A DNA stretch of 64,000 nt, taken from NCBI GenBank assembly GCA_022579005.1, contig MU401567.1, positions 1 to 64,000 on the forward strand, in the 5' to 3' direction. Shown piece by piece: positions 48,688 through 59,662 of this stretch. The notes below the pieces were generated by a model. That model saw only the letters and a list, made by a program, of their open reading frames with translations. It did no database searches and was not told the origin of the DNA. Numbering within the stretch: position 1 is the stretch's first letter; each line of letters begins with the position of its first letter. The position numbers were made by a program, and so were the translations under genes. Origin of the DNA: Poronia punctata. Lineage: Eukaryota > Ascomycota > Sordariomycetes > Xylariales > Xylariaceae.

Positions 48688-48841
48688 AGACAGCATTGAA
48701 GAGAAAAGTTCTGTGTACATTGCTAGGAAAGTGGGTGGGTGGGTTACAGAATCTACTTCCTGTCTGCCAGCTGTCGCGACCGAAAGTGGGGTGGGTGCCT
48801 GGGAAATTCACGCTAGATGGGTGCCCCCCTAACAATTCTCT
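48688..48841 (-). repeat. Terminal inverted repeat, right
   Basis: Reverse-complement partner of 45328-45483. It is better preserved at its inner side and ends CTAACAATTCTCT before the TTACTA duplication. Confidence 0.88.
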
Positions 48842-48847
48842 TTACTA
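48842..48847. repeat. Probable target-site duplication, right copy (TTACTA)
   Basis: Direct repeat of 45322-45327. Confidence 0.7.
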
Positions 48848-49438
48848 AAGTGGAAATTAGCGCACAGGGTGATATGAGGTCGAGTTGTTGTTGCAGAATT
48901 AACTCCTACAACTCTCAACATCTCCTCTATCATTTCTTTAAAGTACGTACTGCATGCTTATGAATAACCTCAGGAGCGCAGCATCAAATGTTTGAATCTG
49001 ACTGTGATACGGCTCCTCAGCCTCAGTGGCTAATGTCCAATTACCTAATCATCAGTGACTTTGATACGAGAGTGTATGATCTACTCTTGTTTAGGGAAGT
49101 AGGCTAAGCTAGTCTAGGTAAAGATCTAGCAAATCAAAAGGCAGATTCAGCGTTGGGGAAATCCCGATTAGGCTCCGGGTCATTTTTATTATAGTAGGAA
49201 CTAGGAACTAACAAAGTACGGCTAGTTCCGGAAAGTCCCCCAACAGGCTTGAAGCAAGTTTGACATTATCTAATCTTTGAGAGGTACATTGCTCCTAAAA
49301 CGGACAAGCCCCGAAATATTACTGATAAACTCTAATTCCAACACCTCCGATCGTTATTCCCAGGGGCAGAGAGCAGACGAGGTTGGAAGAAAAAAAAAGC
49401 TCAGTCGAGCTTTCAGTCTTTACCTCCAACATCCCGCA
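48848..49438. other. Intergenic, TIR element to PDX1 start
   Basis: Only about 590 bp separate the transposon from the PDX1 start codon. This interval must hold the PDX1 promoter and 5' leader. The frame continuous with PDX1 exon 1 is open upstream to 49277, but the downstream ATG at 49439 gives a normal mitochondrial presequence. Confidence 0.5.
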
Positions 49439-50802
49439 ATGGCATCATTTGCGACGGTCACACGTCTATCATCTAGGCTAGTTAGCCGGAGAGTGGCCCA
49501 AGATGCCGCAACTCGAGGTTTGTTTTCTCTGTTTTTATGACGACGCGTTTGTATATATAATGCCGCTTATTTGCTTACACTGTTTTTTTTTTATGTCTCC
49601 AAGGTTTTCGCTCGTCGGCCACGTCGCTCGCCGCTCAGAACTTTACCATGCCCGCCCTATCACCGACCATGACGGAAGGAAACGTTTCGACTTGGAAAGT
49701 AAAAGAAGGCGATTCATTCGCCGCCGGAGATGTGCTGCTGGAGATTGAGACCGACAAAGCCTCGATGGATGTTGAAGCACAGGAAGATGGTATCCTCATG
49801 AAGATCATGCAGACAGACGGTAGCAAGGGCGTTCAAGTCGGTACCAGGATAGGTGTCCTCGCTGAACCCGGCGACGACATCAGCCAGTTGGAGATACCCG
49901 CCGACGAGCAATCAGCCCAGAAGGAGACCAAGCAGGAATCCAAGGACGAACCCCAACAATCCGCCACACCCGAACAATCGAACGAGCAGAAACAGCCGAG
50001 AAAGTCCGGGGAGAAGGCGCCGCCTCAGAAATACCCGTTATACCCGTCAGTAGCACATTTACTGAAGGAGAATAAGTTGGACGAGTCGGCGATTGGCGAG
50101 ATGACGCCTACCGGCCCCGGCGGTCGACTGCTAAAGGGTGACGTTTTGGCTTATTTGGGAACTGTATCCGCAAATCGACCGGCCGAGATTATGGAGCGCT
50201 TCAACCACAACGCACATCTCGATCTCTCCAACATTAAGATCGCTGTTCCCAAGGAAGCACCCAAGACGACAAAGGAAAAGGCCCCTGCGCCGGTCCCGGA
50301 GAATCTGCTAGTATCGTTGCCTGTTTCGCTGGCCGAAGTTATCCAAGTCCGTCAACGACTAGAAGATACTCTGGGCACGACAGTGTCTCTATCTACATTC
50401 CTCGAACGCGCCGCCCAAGTCGCAAACGACTCGTTGCCTCTGCCGTCAAATTACAAGCCCACGGCCGACGAATTATTCAACAAGGTTCTAGGTCTGGACA
50501 AAGTAGGGCCCAAGGCTTCGCGAGGCCAATACCTGCCGCAGATCGCAGCCCTCCCTCCATCCAGTCTTACTGGTGTCGCACCGAAGCCCAAGGCCAAAGT
50601 AGACATTATCGATTTCCTCTCCAACTCCACCAAGAGGTCAACTGGGCCGAAAAGGAGTGTAGTAGGACAACAAGTCGGCCTCTCGACCGGCACCAACTTT
50701 TTCAGTCTCAAGGTACCCAAGGAGGAAGAGAAGCGGGCCAAGGTATTCCTGCAGAAGATGAAGATGGTGTTAGAGAAGGAGCCTGGTAGATTGGTTTTGT
50801 GA
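49439..50802 (+). CDS. PDX1: Pyruvate dehydrogenase complex protein X (E3-binding protein), mitochondrial
   Basis: Two exons (49439-49517 and 49604-50802; GT-AG intron of 86 bp) encode 425 aa. Protein X docks dihydrolipoamide dehydrogenase (E3) onto the E2 core of the pyruvate dehydrogenase complex in the mitochondrial matrix. The N-terminus MASFATVTRLSSRLVSRR is Arg/Ser-rich without acids, a typical presequence. The lipoyl domain spans about 42-118 (MPALSPTMTEG), with the lipoylated lysine at 78 in ETDKASM. An acidic, Gln-rich linker leads to the peripheral-subunit-binding domain at about 173-215 (YPSVAHLLKENKLD, then TGPGGRLLKGDVLAYL). The C-terminal region is short and lacks the HxxxDG acyltransferase motif of E2. 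That distinguishes it from the catalytic E2 subunit. Confidence 0.93.
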
Positions 50803-51552
50803 AAGTGATAGAAAGCGGGATGTGTTTGAAAATTCTCTGTAACCTTGTTATTATACATGTCATGTTTTCGTAATACCTATCATGCTGATGCCATTACCTA
50901 TAGACTACCTACCTACCTCTCCACCTCTACGCCTCTATACCTCTATAACCTGTTGTCCGGGGCTTGATGCTGTGAAATCAGGGGTGGCAGATGCTTTTAC
51001 AGTGCCACAACCACCAGAATGGAATTACCTAGGTGTTAAAAGTGGCTGTATTGATGCCATCTGGGTTCTAAGGCCTGCCTGATATAAGTAACTGTGGGTA
51101 TATAGATTCGGAATAAGACGGTACGACAGCAGACAGCAAGTCATATCATGTCACATAGTTGGGTAGGACGAGTAACATATATCTAGGAATGCCCGGAGAC
51201 AAGAGAGATACGATAGTGATATTGGTGGCAATGAGTTGAGCGGAGCGGGGCGGGGCGGGTAACATAAAATATCTAGGTAGGTTAGGATTGGCGTCCGGTC
51301 TAGTCGTCAGGAGCCTTGGCTGCTGGAAAAGGGGGCGTGAAGTCTTAGAACTTCCATATAATTATCACATCACCCTCCAGGTTAGGTACTAGGTAAAAGG
51401 AAGCAAACTCTTTTCTTTATCTAACAAGTTCTAGTTTATTATATATATGTACATTTTCCCCAACTGCGTCTATTTTTAAAATACCTTGACCTAGGTAAAC
51501 AACCCCAAAGATCAATGAACTCTTCCTTGTGAGTAGGTAGGTACCTACTGTC
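50803..51552. other. Convergent intergenic region, PDX1 to FNT transporter
   Basis: 3' flanks of two convergent genes. Contains CTACCTACCTC and TAGGTAGG motifs; no supported gene. Confidence 0.5.
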
Positions 51553-52671
51553 TCAACTCTTGAAATCCAGCCCCGTCGAACCGGCCGTCTCATCTCCACT
51601 CTGCTCAGGCGTAGCCCTAATAGTGGTGACCGCACCTTCCTCCATGCGTCCCTGCACCCTCGCAAGATCAACATGTCGATAATACACGCCGTCAATCATG
51701 ATATCCGGCTCGCCGTAAATAAACATGTAATAATAATACGAGGCGCAGAACACGGTGCCGCCAATCATATTTCCCAATGCGGCGGGGATGATCCCCTTCC
51801 AGATGTATAGCGGGATGGTCAGACCGGGGGTGCCGACCCATAAACCGAGGGGGATGAAGAACATGTTGGCGGCGACGTGGTCGAATCCCAAAAGGACAAA
51901 GACGAAGACGGGGGTATACATCCCGACGACCTTGGACACCACTTCCTTCCCTTGCATCGACATGTAGATGGCTAGGCAGACGAGCCAGTTACAGCCGATG
52001 GCGCGGATGAAGATCTGGTGCCAGTGGGGTGTTAGTTGTTTGCTGGTTACAAAGGTTATTACTTGGCTTTTGTACGGGTCGTGGTCGAAGATTCCGCCGT
52101 CTGTGAAGGAAAACTCTCTTGTCAGTTTCTTCTTTTTCTTTTTTTCTTTTTTTCTTTTTTTTTTCTTTTTTCTTTTGAGGAAGGGATGGGAGAAGGGGAA
52201 TGGGGTAGGTGAGAAAAGGATAAAAGGGGGGGGGGAGAGAGAGAACTTACAACCCATAAAAATCGCCATGACAAATAAACACCCGGCAAAGTTCCCCCAG
52301 AAGCACAAGAACCAATGCATCAACATATTCTTGACGGGCAAGCGTCCATGTAGGACGGCGACGCCCGTAATCATCGTGCTTCCCGTGAACAACTCACCCC
52401 CCGTAAAGACGATCAAGACGAGCGCGATCGGGAACACTATCGCGCTGAGCATCTTGCATATCCCCGGCGCGTTTTCCGCGTACCAGGGCAGGGCGGTCAC
52501 GAGGAGGGATCCGCCGGCCGCGAGACTCAACATGCAGCCGGCGGACACGGCGCCCAGGAAGGTCTTGTCCGGACGCATGTTGCCCCGGCGGACGCCGTTG
52601 CGGGATACGAGCTCGATGGTCTCTTGCGGGGTGTATGATATCATTGTTGGCATGTTGAGGGTTGTGGACAT
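51553..52671 (-). CDS. Formate/nitrite transporter (FNT) family channel
   Basis: Two exons (52671-52251 and 52100-51553) encode 322 aa, normal for fungal FNT proteins such as the nitrite transporter NitA. Six hydrophobic segments are visible, starting with LGAVSAGCMLSLAAGGSLLV. FTGGELFTGS and GFDHVAANMFFIPLGLWVG are family signatures, the latter carrying the central pore histidine (His215). These pentameric plasma-membrane channels move small monovalent anions. Formate versus nitrite cannot be decided here, and there are no nitrate-assimilation genes next to it. The 150-bp intron is long for this window. It is C-rich then A-rich on the coding strand, has no stop in frame and is divisible by three. 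It was called an intron because removal restores the family sequence FMGYGGIFD across the join. Confidence 0.9.
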   Translation of the reverse strand: MSTTLNMPTMISYTPQETIELVSRNGVRRGNMRPDKTFLGAVSAGCMLSLAAGGSLLVTALPWYAENAPGICKMLSAIVFPIALVLIVFTGGELFTGSTMITGVAVLHGRLPVKNMLMHWFLCFWGNFAGCLFVMAIFMGCKFSLSPPPFILFSPTPFPFSHPFLKRKKKKKRKKEKKKKKKLTREFSFTDGGIFDHDPYKSQVITFVTSKQLTPHWHQIFIRAIGCNWLVCLAIYMSMQGKEVVSKVVGMYTPVFVFVLLGFDHVAANMFFIPLGLWVGTPGLTIPLYIWKGIIPAALGNMIGGTVFCASYYYYMFIYGEPDIMIDGVYYRHVDLARVQGRMEEGAVTTIRATPEQSGDETAGSTGLDFKS

Positions 52672-52791
52672 TTTTGCGGTTTTCTTCTTCCTTTTCTTCT
52701 TCTTTTTCTTTTCGATGCTTGTTCGGTGTTTGTTGTTGTTATTGTTGGATAGGTGGTTAGGATGGAAGACGAGGTAATATCAGTTTGTCGC

Positions 52792-52837
52792 CGTCGTTGT
52801 TGTTGTCGTTGTCGTCGTCGTCGTCGTCGTCGTCGTC
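52792..52837. repeat. (GTT/GTC)n trinucleotide microsatellite
   Basis: About 15 units of GTT then GTC, upstream of the FNT start on the opposite strand. Confidence 0.9.
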
Positions 52838-53044
52838 CAGACGCTTAGGTGGTACTTCAAGGGCCGGGTTCAGGCGGAGAAGAAGTCCGGTAATCATGTG
52901 CCTTTTCCTTGTTTCCGAGAAATCTGAAAATGAAAGTCTTTGATGAGATCGAAAGTCATCGACGCGGTCTGTCTAAAATCATCCATCATTTTGGACTAAT
53001 TAAAAATCCATGGGGACTAAAAAGATCCACACTCTTTCAGAGAA

Positions 53045-53065
53045 AGAGAGAGAGAGAGAGAGAGA
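53045..53065. repeat. (GA)n dinucleotide microsatellite
   Basis: About ten GA units in non-coding DNA. Confidence 0.85.
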
Positions 53066-53920
53066 TCTCGCGTGCCGAACGAAAGATGTGGGCTAAACTG
53101 ACTCGCAGTTCCCATCATTGATTTTTTTTGGTACGCCACCCGTTTCCACTTGCTTTCCCGGTAGGAGCATTCATGATAATTTACACGAGTGTAGGGTAGT
53201 AGTAATAGAGATCCTTTAACATAACTTTCCATGTCGATAGGTAAAAGGCATGTAGGTAGGTTAGTCTAATCATATTCTTAGTCAGATCAAGATGTATGTA
53301 TGTATGTAGGTTAGGTTAGGTTAGGTTGAGGTACATGAAAGCTTAAGTAAGAAAGGGGGAGGAGGGCGGGAGCGGGAAGGGAATTTAAGGTTTTGTTATC
53401 AAGCATCATATCCCAAACCTTGTTTTTTTTTTCCCCCTCCATCCTTCCCTTTTGTTTTCACAAGTCAGAACACTCTAGGCTAGGTGTATCCCTGTTCGTG
53501 ATATTCTACACTTGAAAAGGGGGGAGGGGGGAGGGGGGGAGGAAACCAAAGCTTCGAATGTCCCTTTAATAATCATTACTCTACTAATATGTCACGATCA
53601 AGATCACGAGCAAGATTGAGAATCCGGGGTTCGGCTCTAGACAATTAGTAGTAAAACCTAGCAGGTAATTATGTAAAGCTTCACGCTCCACCCACTTACC
53701 TACCTACTCATTACAGTTTTTAAGGGGTAGATAGATATACTTACTTACTTTCCGCTGAGCCGCAAAACAAGCTCGGCTAACATCCGGTTATATATCATGT
53801 ACTTACTTACCACAAGGCAACGATACCTATGTGTTTCAATGATGACAGGTATCTATCTACCTAGATCCTGGGAAAGAAAGCTTGAACGCAACTCGTGTCA
53901 CGCGGTTCGCGATCCGGATT

Positions 53921-53953
53921 AGCCCAGCCCAGCCCAGCCCAGCCCAGCCCAGC
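53921..53953. repeat. (AGCCC)n pentanucleotide repeat
   Basis: Six tandem AGCCC units in non-coding DNA. Confidence 0.88.
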
Positions 53954-55002
53954 AACTTACTTACTTACGTGTACGTGTACAGACAAAGTTCACGTCTATA
54001 CAGGAGTCGTCTACTTCTCAGATCAGAGAAACCTTTTTTTTTTCTCCTTGTGCAGTAACAACAAGTCAGTACGGACCGACCGGTCGACCCCCTGGTAGTG
54101 TAAACTGTGACAATGACAGGGGGGAGAGGATTGGTGTTTTTTTTTTTACCTTGGGTAGGTAGGTAGGTAGATCCCGGAAAGGAGAAGTTCTCACAGTCAA
54201 CTCTTATTATTATCATAATCATATTAGTCGACTACGTACGTGCTTCTACAAGTATACACAGAAATTTAAATACTCCTACCTCCCCTCGTTTAACATAGTT
54301 CCATTCCTGCAAAAAGAAATGTCCATAAACAGCGTAGATAACACAGGCAAGCGGTAAAACCAAACCCAGCCTCTTAAAGGACAAGGAGATAAAAGAGGGA
54401 TGAATATATTACCCCTTACCCCTTAAGAAAAAGCAGCCTTTTCAATACCTAGTTACTAGGTAGCTTAGGTATTCAGGAGCATTTACATCAAGTCCTTTTC
54501 TCTTATAACTTACCTCTTTATAAATGAAAGTAGGTCTATATACTACTTATTCCCGTACACTGCTTACAAGATATAACGTCCTACCTAATAACAAGTCAAT
54601 AAAAATATCACCCCTCTCCTAACCTTTGTCATGCAAAACCAAGTTAAAGTATGTAGGTATCTGCATTACTACTATATACTTATATAAAGAGGTGTATATA
54701 TTATTACTCTTTTCTTTCTTTTCTCTTTTCTTTTCTTTTCTCTTCCTAATCACATCTTGATTTAACTGTACCCCGATAAAATGGAAGAGAAAACAGGGTA
54801 AAACTACCATGCCAAGAGTCGAATCGGGTATCGGTGTCAAAGTCAAGGGCAAAAAACCAACAACAACCAATGTTCAAGTTATTACCGCTTATTATTGCTT
54901 GGCTTGGGAACTTTTGATGACAGGAAATGAAAAGGAGGATGGAAAAAAGAAGCCGAAAGGAGCTTGCTCATCGTATTGTTCTGTCATCAACGCTTCGTTC
55001 AC

Positions 55003-58000
55003 CTAGAGCACGTATCCGTTGACGCCTACACAATGCCAATCGCGAACTCCCATTCCTTCTTCTAACTCGACCACCCACCAGAGTGCCTCCCTGGCTTTGT
55101 CAAGTTGTCCGCTCTCTTCGTGGGCCCTTGCTAGAGCGAACCAGGCATCCGAATAATTCCACCCTTTGCCGAGCTTGGTTAGACTAGACAGGAGGCCGTA
55201 TGCCCGATCTCGTGCAGCTAGACGATCGATGAGTGGGAGGGAGACTGCTTTGTATGGAGCTGGGAGTTCGTCTATTGCCGTCGCTCGTGATGATGAAGCA
55301 TGCTCGGCTGGGAATCGGACCTTGACAGTGCCTAGGACATCGACTTCTGGAGCCACACCTCCTCCGAGACCCAGTGGTGTCGCAGATAGTGAGTTGGAGG
55401 TTCCCGTTTTCTTGTGGTCTCGCTTATTAGTCTTGCCGGTGCTATTGGGAACCTCCTGTTGGACTTGGTCCCCTGTAATGCCGGGTATTGTGGGCGAAGG
55501 TAGAAGGACTTCGGTATATATATCGAGCAAGATGTTGGAAAGCCCAACAATAGCTGACGGATGGTCAGGATAACGCAACAAGGCTTCCTCAAAACAATCT
55601 TTGGCAACATATGGTAGACCTTCGTCCACAGCCAAAAAGCCCATCTACAGTCATCTGATTAGTCGTTGGTAAAAAAGTTGGGAACATGACATTGTCTTAC
55701 CTCGGTTTGTAGATCGCCTAGAAGTTCGTCAAGACATGTTCTACCCCCCCAGCCTGGCTTCCTTGAAGTGACGTGACCACTTGTATCCTTGGCTATATTG
55801 GCTTCTAACCCTTCTAGAACCTTTTCTGCCTCGGCAATGGCACCTTTGGCGTCACCATGCATCTTGGACTCCCGATAGAACGATGCGATCATCAACCAAA
55901 CCTTGACCAACAGGGTTCGTCGCTGTCTTTCTTGTTGGTCGTCGGAGAATTTGATTGTCGGCAAGGGGCTAGGGGCAGACAACGAATTCGCGAATGCAGA
56001 TCCGCCCACATTTGCCGAAACCTTACTTGAAGATAGTAAGCCTCGGTTTGACGTTGAGTGGGGGCTACTGCTGGTTTTCCTATTCCTCCACAAGAAATCA
56101 TGTCCGGCAACAGCCGGTCCAGTTTCCGAGCCGACAGTTCCTTGGTTCTCCGTCACGGCTGTACCAGGCCGTACGCCACTACTGCTGCGCGTACGTTGCT
56201 GTTGAGTACTGTGTTCACGTTTCTTCAAGCTATTCTTGCGCGGGGGCTCGTCCTGCCGTCCGCGGACACTCGGGGGACGTCGAGAATCGGACAACCCGTT
56301 GCTGTCCTTGGTGACCTGTATACTCGGTGCCGTGGTGGGATTGGCGACTGCGGTTTGAGCGGTATGGGGTCTTCCGGCCGACGTTGTAGATTTGTCATGG
56401 ATAAGAATGCTTCCCCTTCTGTGTTCGCCAGTTTTGTGACCAAAGATGCTACCCCGGAGACTTCGGAGGGTACCGGAAGAACTCTTGGGGGCATCAGAAG
56501 GCGTCGTGATCGTGACCGGGGTGGCTTTTGACAACGTGGTTCCAAACAGGCGGGTGTAGAGGACGAGGAGCTCATGACTAGCATTAACTGCTACTTCCGG
56601 GCCTTCCAACAACTTCAAGAGTGAAAGCTGCGTCATCTTCACCTCGATAATGCCCTCCTTTTCAAGGTCGTCCATGTCATCTACGAGGCCGCGGGCTAAT
56701 TCCGATTCCTCTCGCGCTTCAGCCTCGTTGAGGTGTTGGCTGCGGAATGAAGCTTGCAATGTTTGAGATCCGAATAACACCTCGGGGTCTTTGAACTGCT
56801 CGAAAGCGGCCTCGCAAGTACGTGCTGCCATCACGTAATCTTGCCTGGCGCTAAGGAGTAGGGCTAGAAGATGCCATAAAGGGATTAGGGATCTCTCGCG
56901 CCAATACGGAGGTTGACCAGGCTTCTGCTCCTGCGTCTTGTTGCTAGACATCAATGCCGCCTTGACAATGTCAATCGCCGCTGTTAGCTTTCTCTGTTCT
57001 GCTAGCAATACGGTAAGGGTGAACAGTGATCGAGTATCTGCAGGGTTTCCGGTTTCCGGCGAGAGAGATCTGTGGAGGCTTCGAATCGCCTTTGTTTGCA
57101 GGTCAGTCCTGATAGACGCATCAAAAGTTACCCTCGACCAATGCGCTTGCGATAGGCCGACGGCTTGCCAAGACAAGGCATTCACCCGAGGAGACACCCG
57201 GGGATGAAGCGTGAGCCCGTTCCCGTTTTCTTCTTGCACTGGAGAGACAGCATCTCCCTTATTCGCTAGGGGAGGCGGGAGCTTTTGAAGCAAGTCTTCC
57301 AGTTCGACACCCAAGTGGTATGCCTTTTCCGCAGCTTCATCGAACCCGTATTTGCAAAGAGCAATGATGGCTTGCGACATCGTTTCCAACATTGTAGCAT
57401 CGTCGTCAAGGCTTGGTTCGGGATGGCCGGTCTTGTCTATGCGAACTTTCCCCCTTTCCATGATTTCCATGTAAGAATCAAACGCGTGAAATGCCAGGTC
57501 AAATTCGGCCACGGCCAGGTGAACGGTAAATAGTGACCGTAGGATCCCTGTCGAGTGGAAGGTTTTGGTCGCGGCGCGGTATAAGAGGTCTAGGATACCA
57601 CGGCTGAGACCCTCTTTTCCGCCAGGGCCGAGGTCGTGTTCATGCCAATCGGGACCGACCAGGACGCTCCAGTTCTTCATAACAAGTGCGACAAAATCCT
57701 CGACCTCTTCCCGCTGTTCTTCGGCTCGAGGAAATGTCGTCTCGCTCAGGAGGAGGGCCTCGTACATGGATTCGACCTTTTTCAGCTCTGTCCGAAGCTG
57801 GTTGCGGGCAGATGATTCGTTCGTGGCACTCAGGTTGGCTGGAGGGAATGGCAGGCCTTGTTGGAGGATGCCTGATATGGCGTTATAATACTCATTCCAG
57901 ACTCTTCTTCGGGGTATTGCACCTCGGACACCGTAACCGCCAGCGAGAGGGGCGCCTTGAGGGTTTGAGGCCACCCAGTATTCCGTCCATGATCTGAACG

Positions 58001-58817
58001 GTGCCAGGCAACTTTTATCTTCCAAGCTCTTCTCGCCCCTCTCTAGAGCCTCGGCTTGCAGCATACAATACTCGGTTAGTAGGAGCTCAGTCCAGAAGCG
58101 CAACTGCGCTCCACCCTTCTGCCTGGCCCAATCATAGGCCAAAGTCGTCAACGAATCCTCGAAAACCGCCAGAGCCTCGGTCGTCTTGTTGTTCCGGGAG
58201 AGGCAGTAAGCCTGCAAGTATGTAGCCTTGATGGCACAGACCCTCGTCCATTCGGATACGCCATCGGGGCGGTTTAGGGGGAGGCGCTCTTTCGCTTCGG
58301 AAGCGGGTAGATGTCTCGAAGCAGTCTCGTATTCGCCTACCGTCCAGTGCACCCATCCCAGACATACTTGGGCCTGAAACTTGTCTTCTGGGTAGGTTTG
58401 TTCGCCACCGATAGCTTCAAGCAACTTGGGCACCAAGTGTTCGGTATCTAATTCGGTGATGGAAGCGGTGCTCGGCGGTTCCGACGACGTCGTCGACTGC
58501 TTCTTTGTCGCCTTGATAACGGCATGCTCGGCCTCGGCAGCGGCCGTAACGCCTTGAGTCGGATCGTCTTGTCAGCTTGTGCTCGAACGAATGGAGTACC
58601 AAAACACCGTACAGTTTCGATCGCTGGCGTGCTTCCGAACCTTTCGCACCAGTTCCAACACCTCATCCCATCTCCCCTCGCATCTTGCTTCCTCTAATTT
58701 TACCAGGTAATGAGCGGCCTTGGTCGGATTCTACGACGGAGTCTTGGTTAGCCATGTCTCGAGAGTACGTCGTTACCCCTTCACCCTTGTTGGTCACATA
58801 AGTCGACGTACAGTCAT
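55003..58817 (-). CDS. YPP1: YPP1-type TPR cargo-transport protein (PI4-kinase complex scaffold)
   Basis: Four-exon model (58817-58812, 58730-58613, 58552-55701, 55644-55003) giving 1205 aa. Ypp1 (TTC7 in animals) acts with Efr3 to hold the Stt4 PI4-kinase at the plasma membrane and supports endocytosis. The N-terminus after splicing contains AAHYLVKLEEARCEGRWDEV, and C-terminal TPR-like helices include AKDCFEEALLRYPDHPSAIVGL and WFALARAHEESGQLDKA. A Ser/Pro-rich disordered segment lies near residues 640-800. The first coding exon is just ATG ACT. Its intron (81 bp) has donor GTACGT, a GGCTAACC branch site and acceptor CGTAG. The second intron (60 bp) is placed so that CTGAC lies about 18 nt before the acceptor and the frame gives DRNC/VTAAAEAEHA. 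The 56-bp last intron is clear. The 5' end is the least certain part. Confidence 0.85.
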
Positions 58818-59662
58818 CCTGGCAACTGCTTGTCCAGCTAGATCTTCTTTCAGATTCTTGGCTGTTGCGCTACTGACAGGTTCGATATTTCGCAACCATC
58901 TCGAGAAGAGGGACGTAGGTGAGATGAGCGTCAGAAGATGACGAGCCGAGGTTTGCGTCGCCTGTTGGTTTCTGGTTGACAAATTACTCTTATCGTTCCA
59001 AAGTCAAGACGCTGTGGAATGTACCCCTGTCACTTCAGGAGGTATTTACCCAAAATGGATAGAGCTTGATGCTAGTAAATGTACGTGTAAGGCCTAGCGT
59101 GTCCCTGACATCAATTCCAACTCCAAGATGGTGGATAAGATACACTAGCCACACATAACTAGCCACACAGAAATTATACCAGCCACGAAACTGGACGACA
59201 CAATCGACGACAAACAACAGGTACGTAGGTACTACCTAGTACTCGTATGCAGGGACTTGCTTGCCGAATCTGAATCTAACCAATCCGAGCATGGTAGCTT
59301 TGAAAATTCAAGCTTCAAGTCGGACCATGTATCATACACATCAACATCCTATTGATATTGTATGATATTAGACCTGTGTCTAAATAATATCGTCTTCTTA
59401 AGCCATTCCGATTCGTTTTCAGGGCTTACATACTACGTAGCCCAAGCACAGTCAAATTCCGTAAGTCATACGAATTTCTCTATTCGGTCTTGCTTTCAAT
59501 CGCTTCTCGCTTATACATCTTATAGCTCTTGAGTCTGCGTTGTGAGCTCGGTTTCCACAAGTCAGTACAGCCATCGACAGAGGTTGAGGCTAGACAAACC
59601 GAAACACTAGATACTAGAGCTTCGAGGAAACGCCGCTTGCAGTATCTGCCTGATTAGATTCA
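58818..59662. other. Divergent promoter region between YPP1 and RIX1
   Basis: 845 bp shared by two divergently transcribed genes, so it must contain both promoters. The minus-strand frame upstream of the YPP1 ATG stays open for about 55 codons but has no earlier ATG. No specific regulatory site could be assigned. Confidence 0.5.

Larger units (their letters stand above)
45328..48841. mobile_element. Unclassified 3.5-kb DNA transposon with long TIRs, RIP-mutated
   Basis: The ends are imperfect inverted repeats of about 155 bp flanked by a 6-7 bp direct repeat, the signature of a cut-and-paste element. The interior from about 45460 to 48300 is extremely AT-rich with frequent stops in all frames, as in the gypsy island, and I could not recover a transposase. 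The right-hand 450 bp escaped this, retaining normal GC and a 12-bp tandem array. The family cannot be assigned: a TA duplication (Tc1/mariner, Fot1) is not seen, and a hAT element would usually show 8 bp and short TIRs. It could also be a non-autonomous derivative. Confidence 0.8.
52672..55002. other. Intergenic, FNT promoter side to YPP1 3' end
   Basis: No supported gene in 2.3 kb. The FNT leader is CT/GA-rich with GTT and GTC repeats. Further on there are a (GA) run, G-rich blocks at about 53515-53545, an (AGCCC) array, and TAGGTAGG motifs around 53.7 and 54.15 kb. Small open frames are low-complexity. Confidence 0.45.

Noticed and set aside
48380..48835. Minus-strand frame of 151 residues containing repeated LQST units
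   Set aside because: It is generated by the 12-bp tandem array and runs into the TIR. There is no sign of a transposase or other protein.
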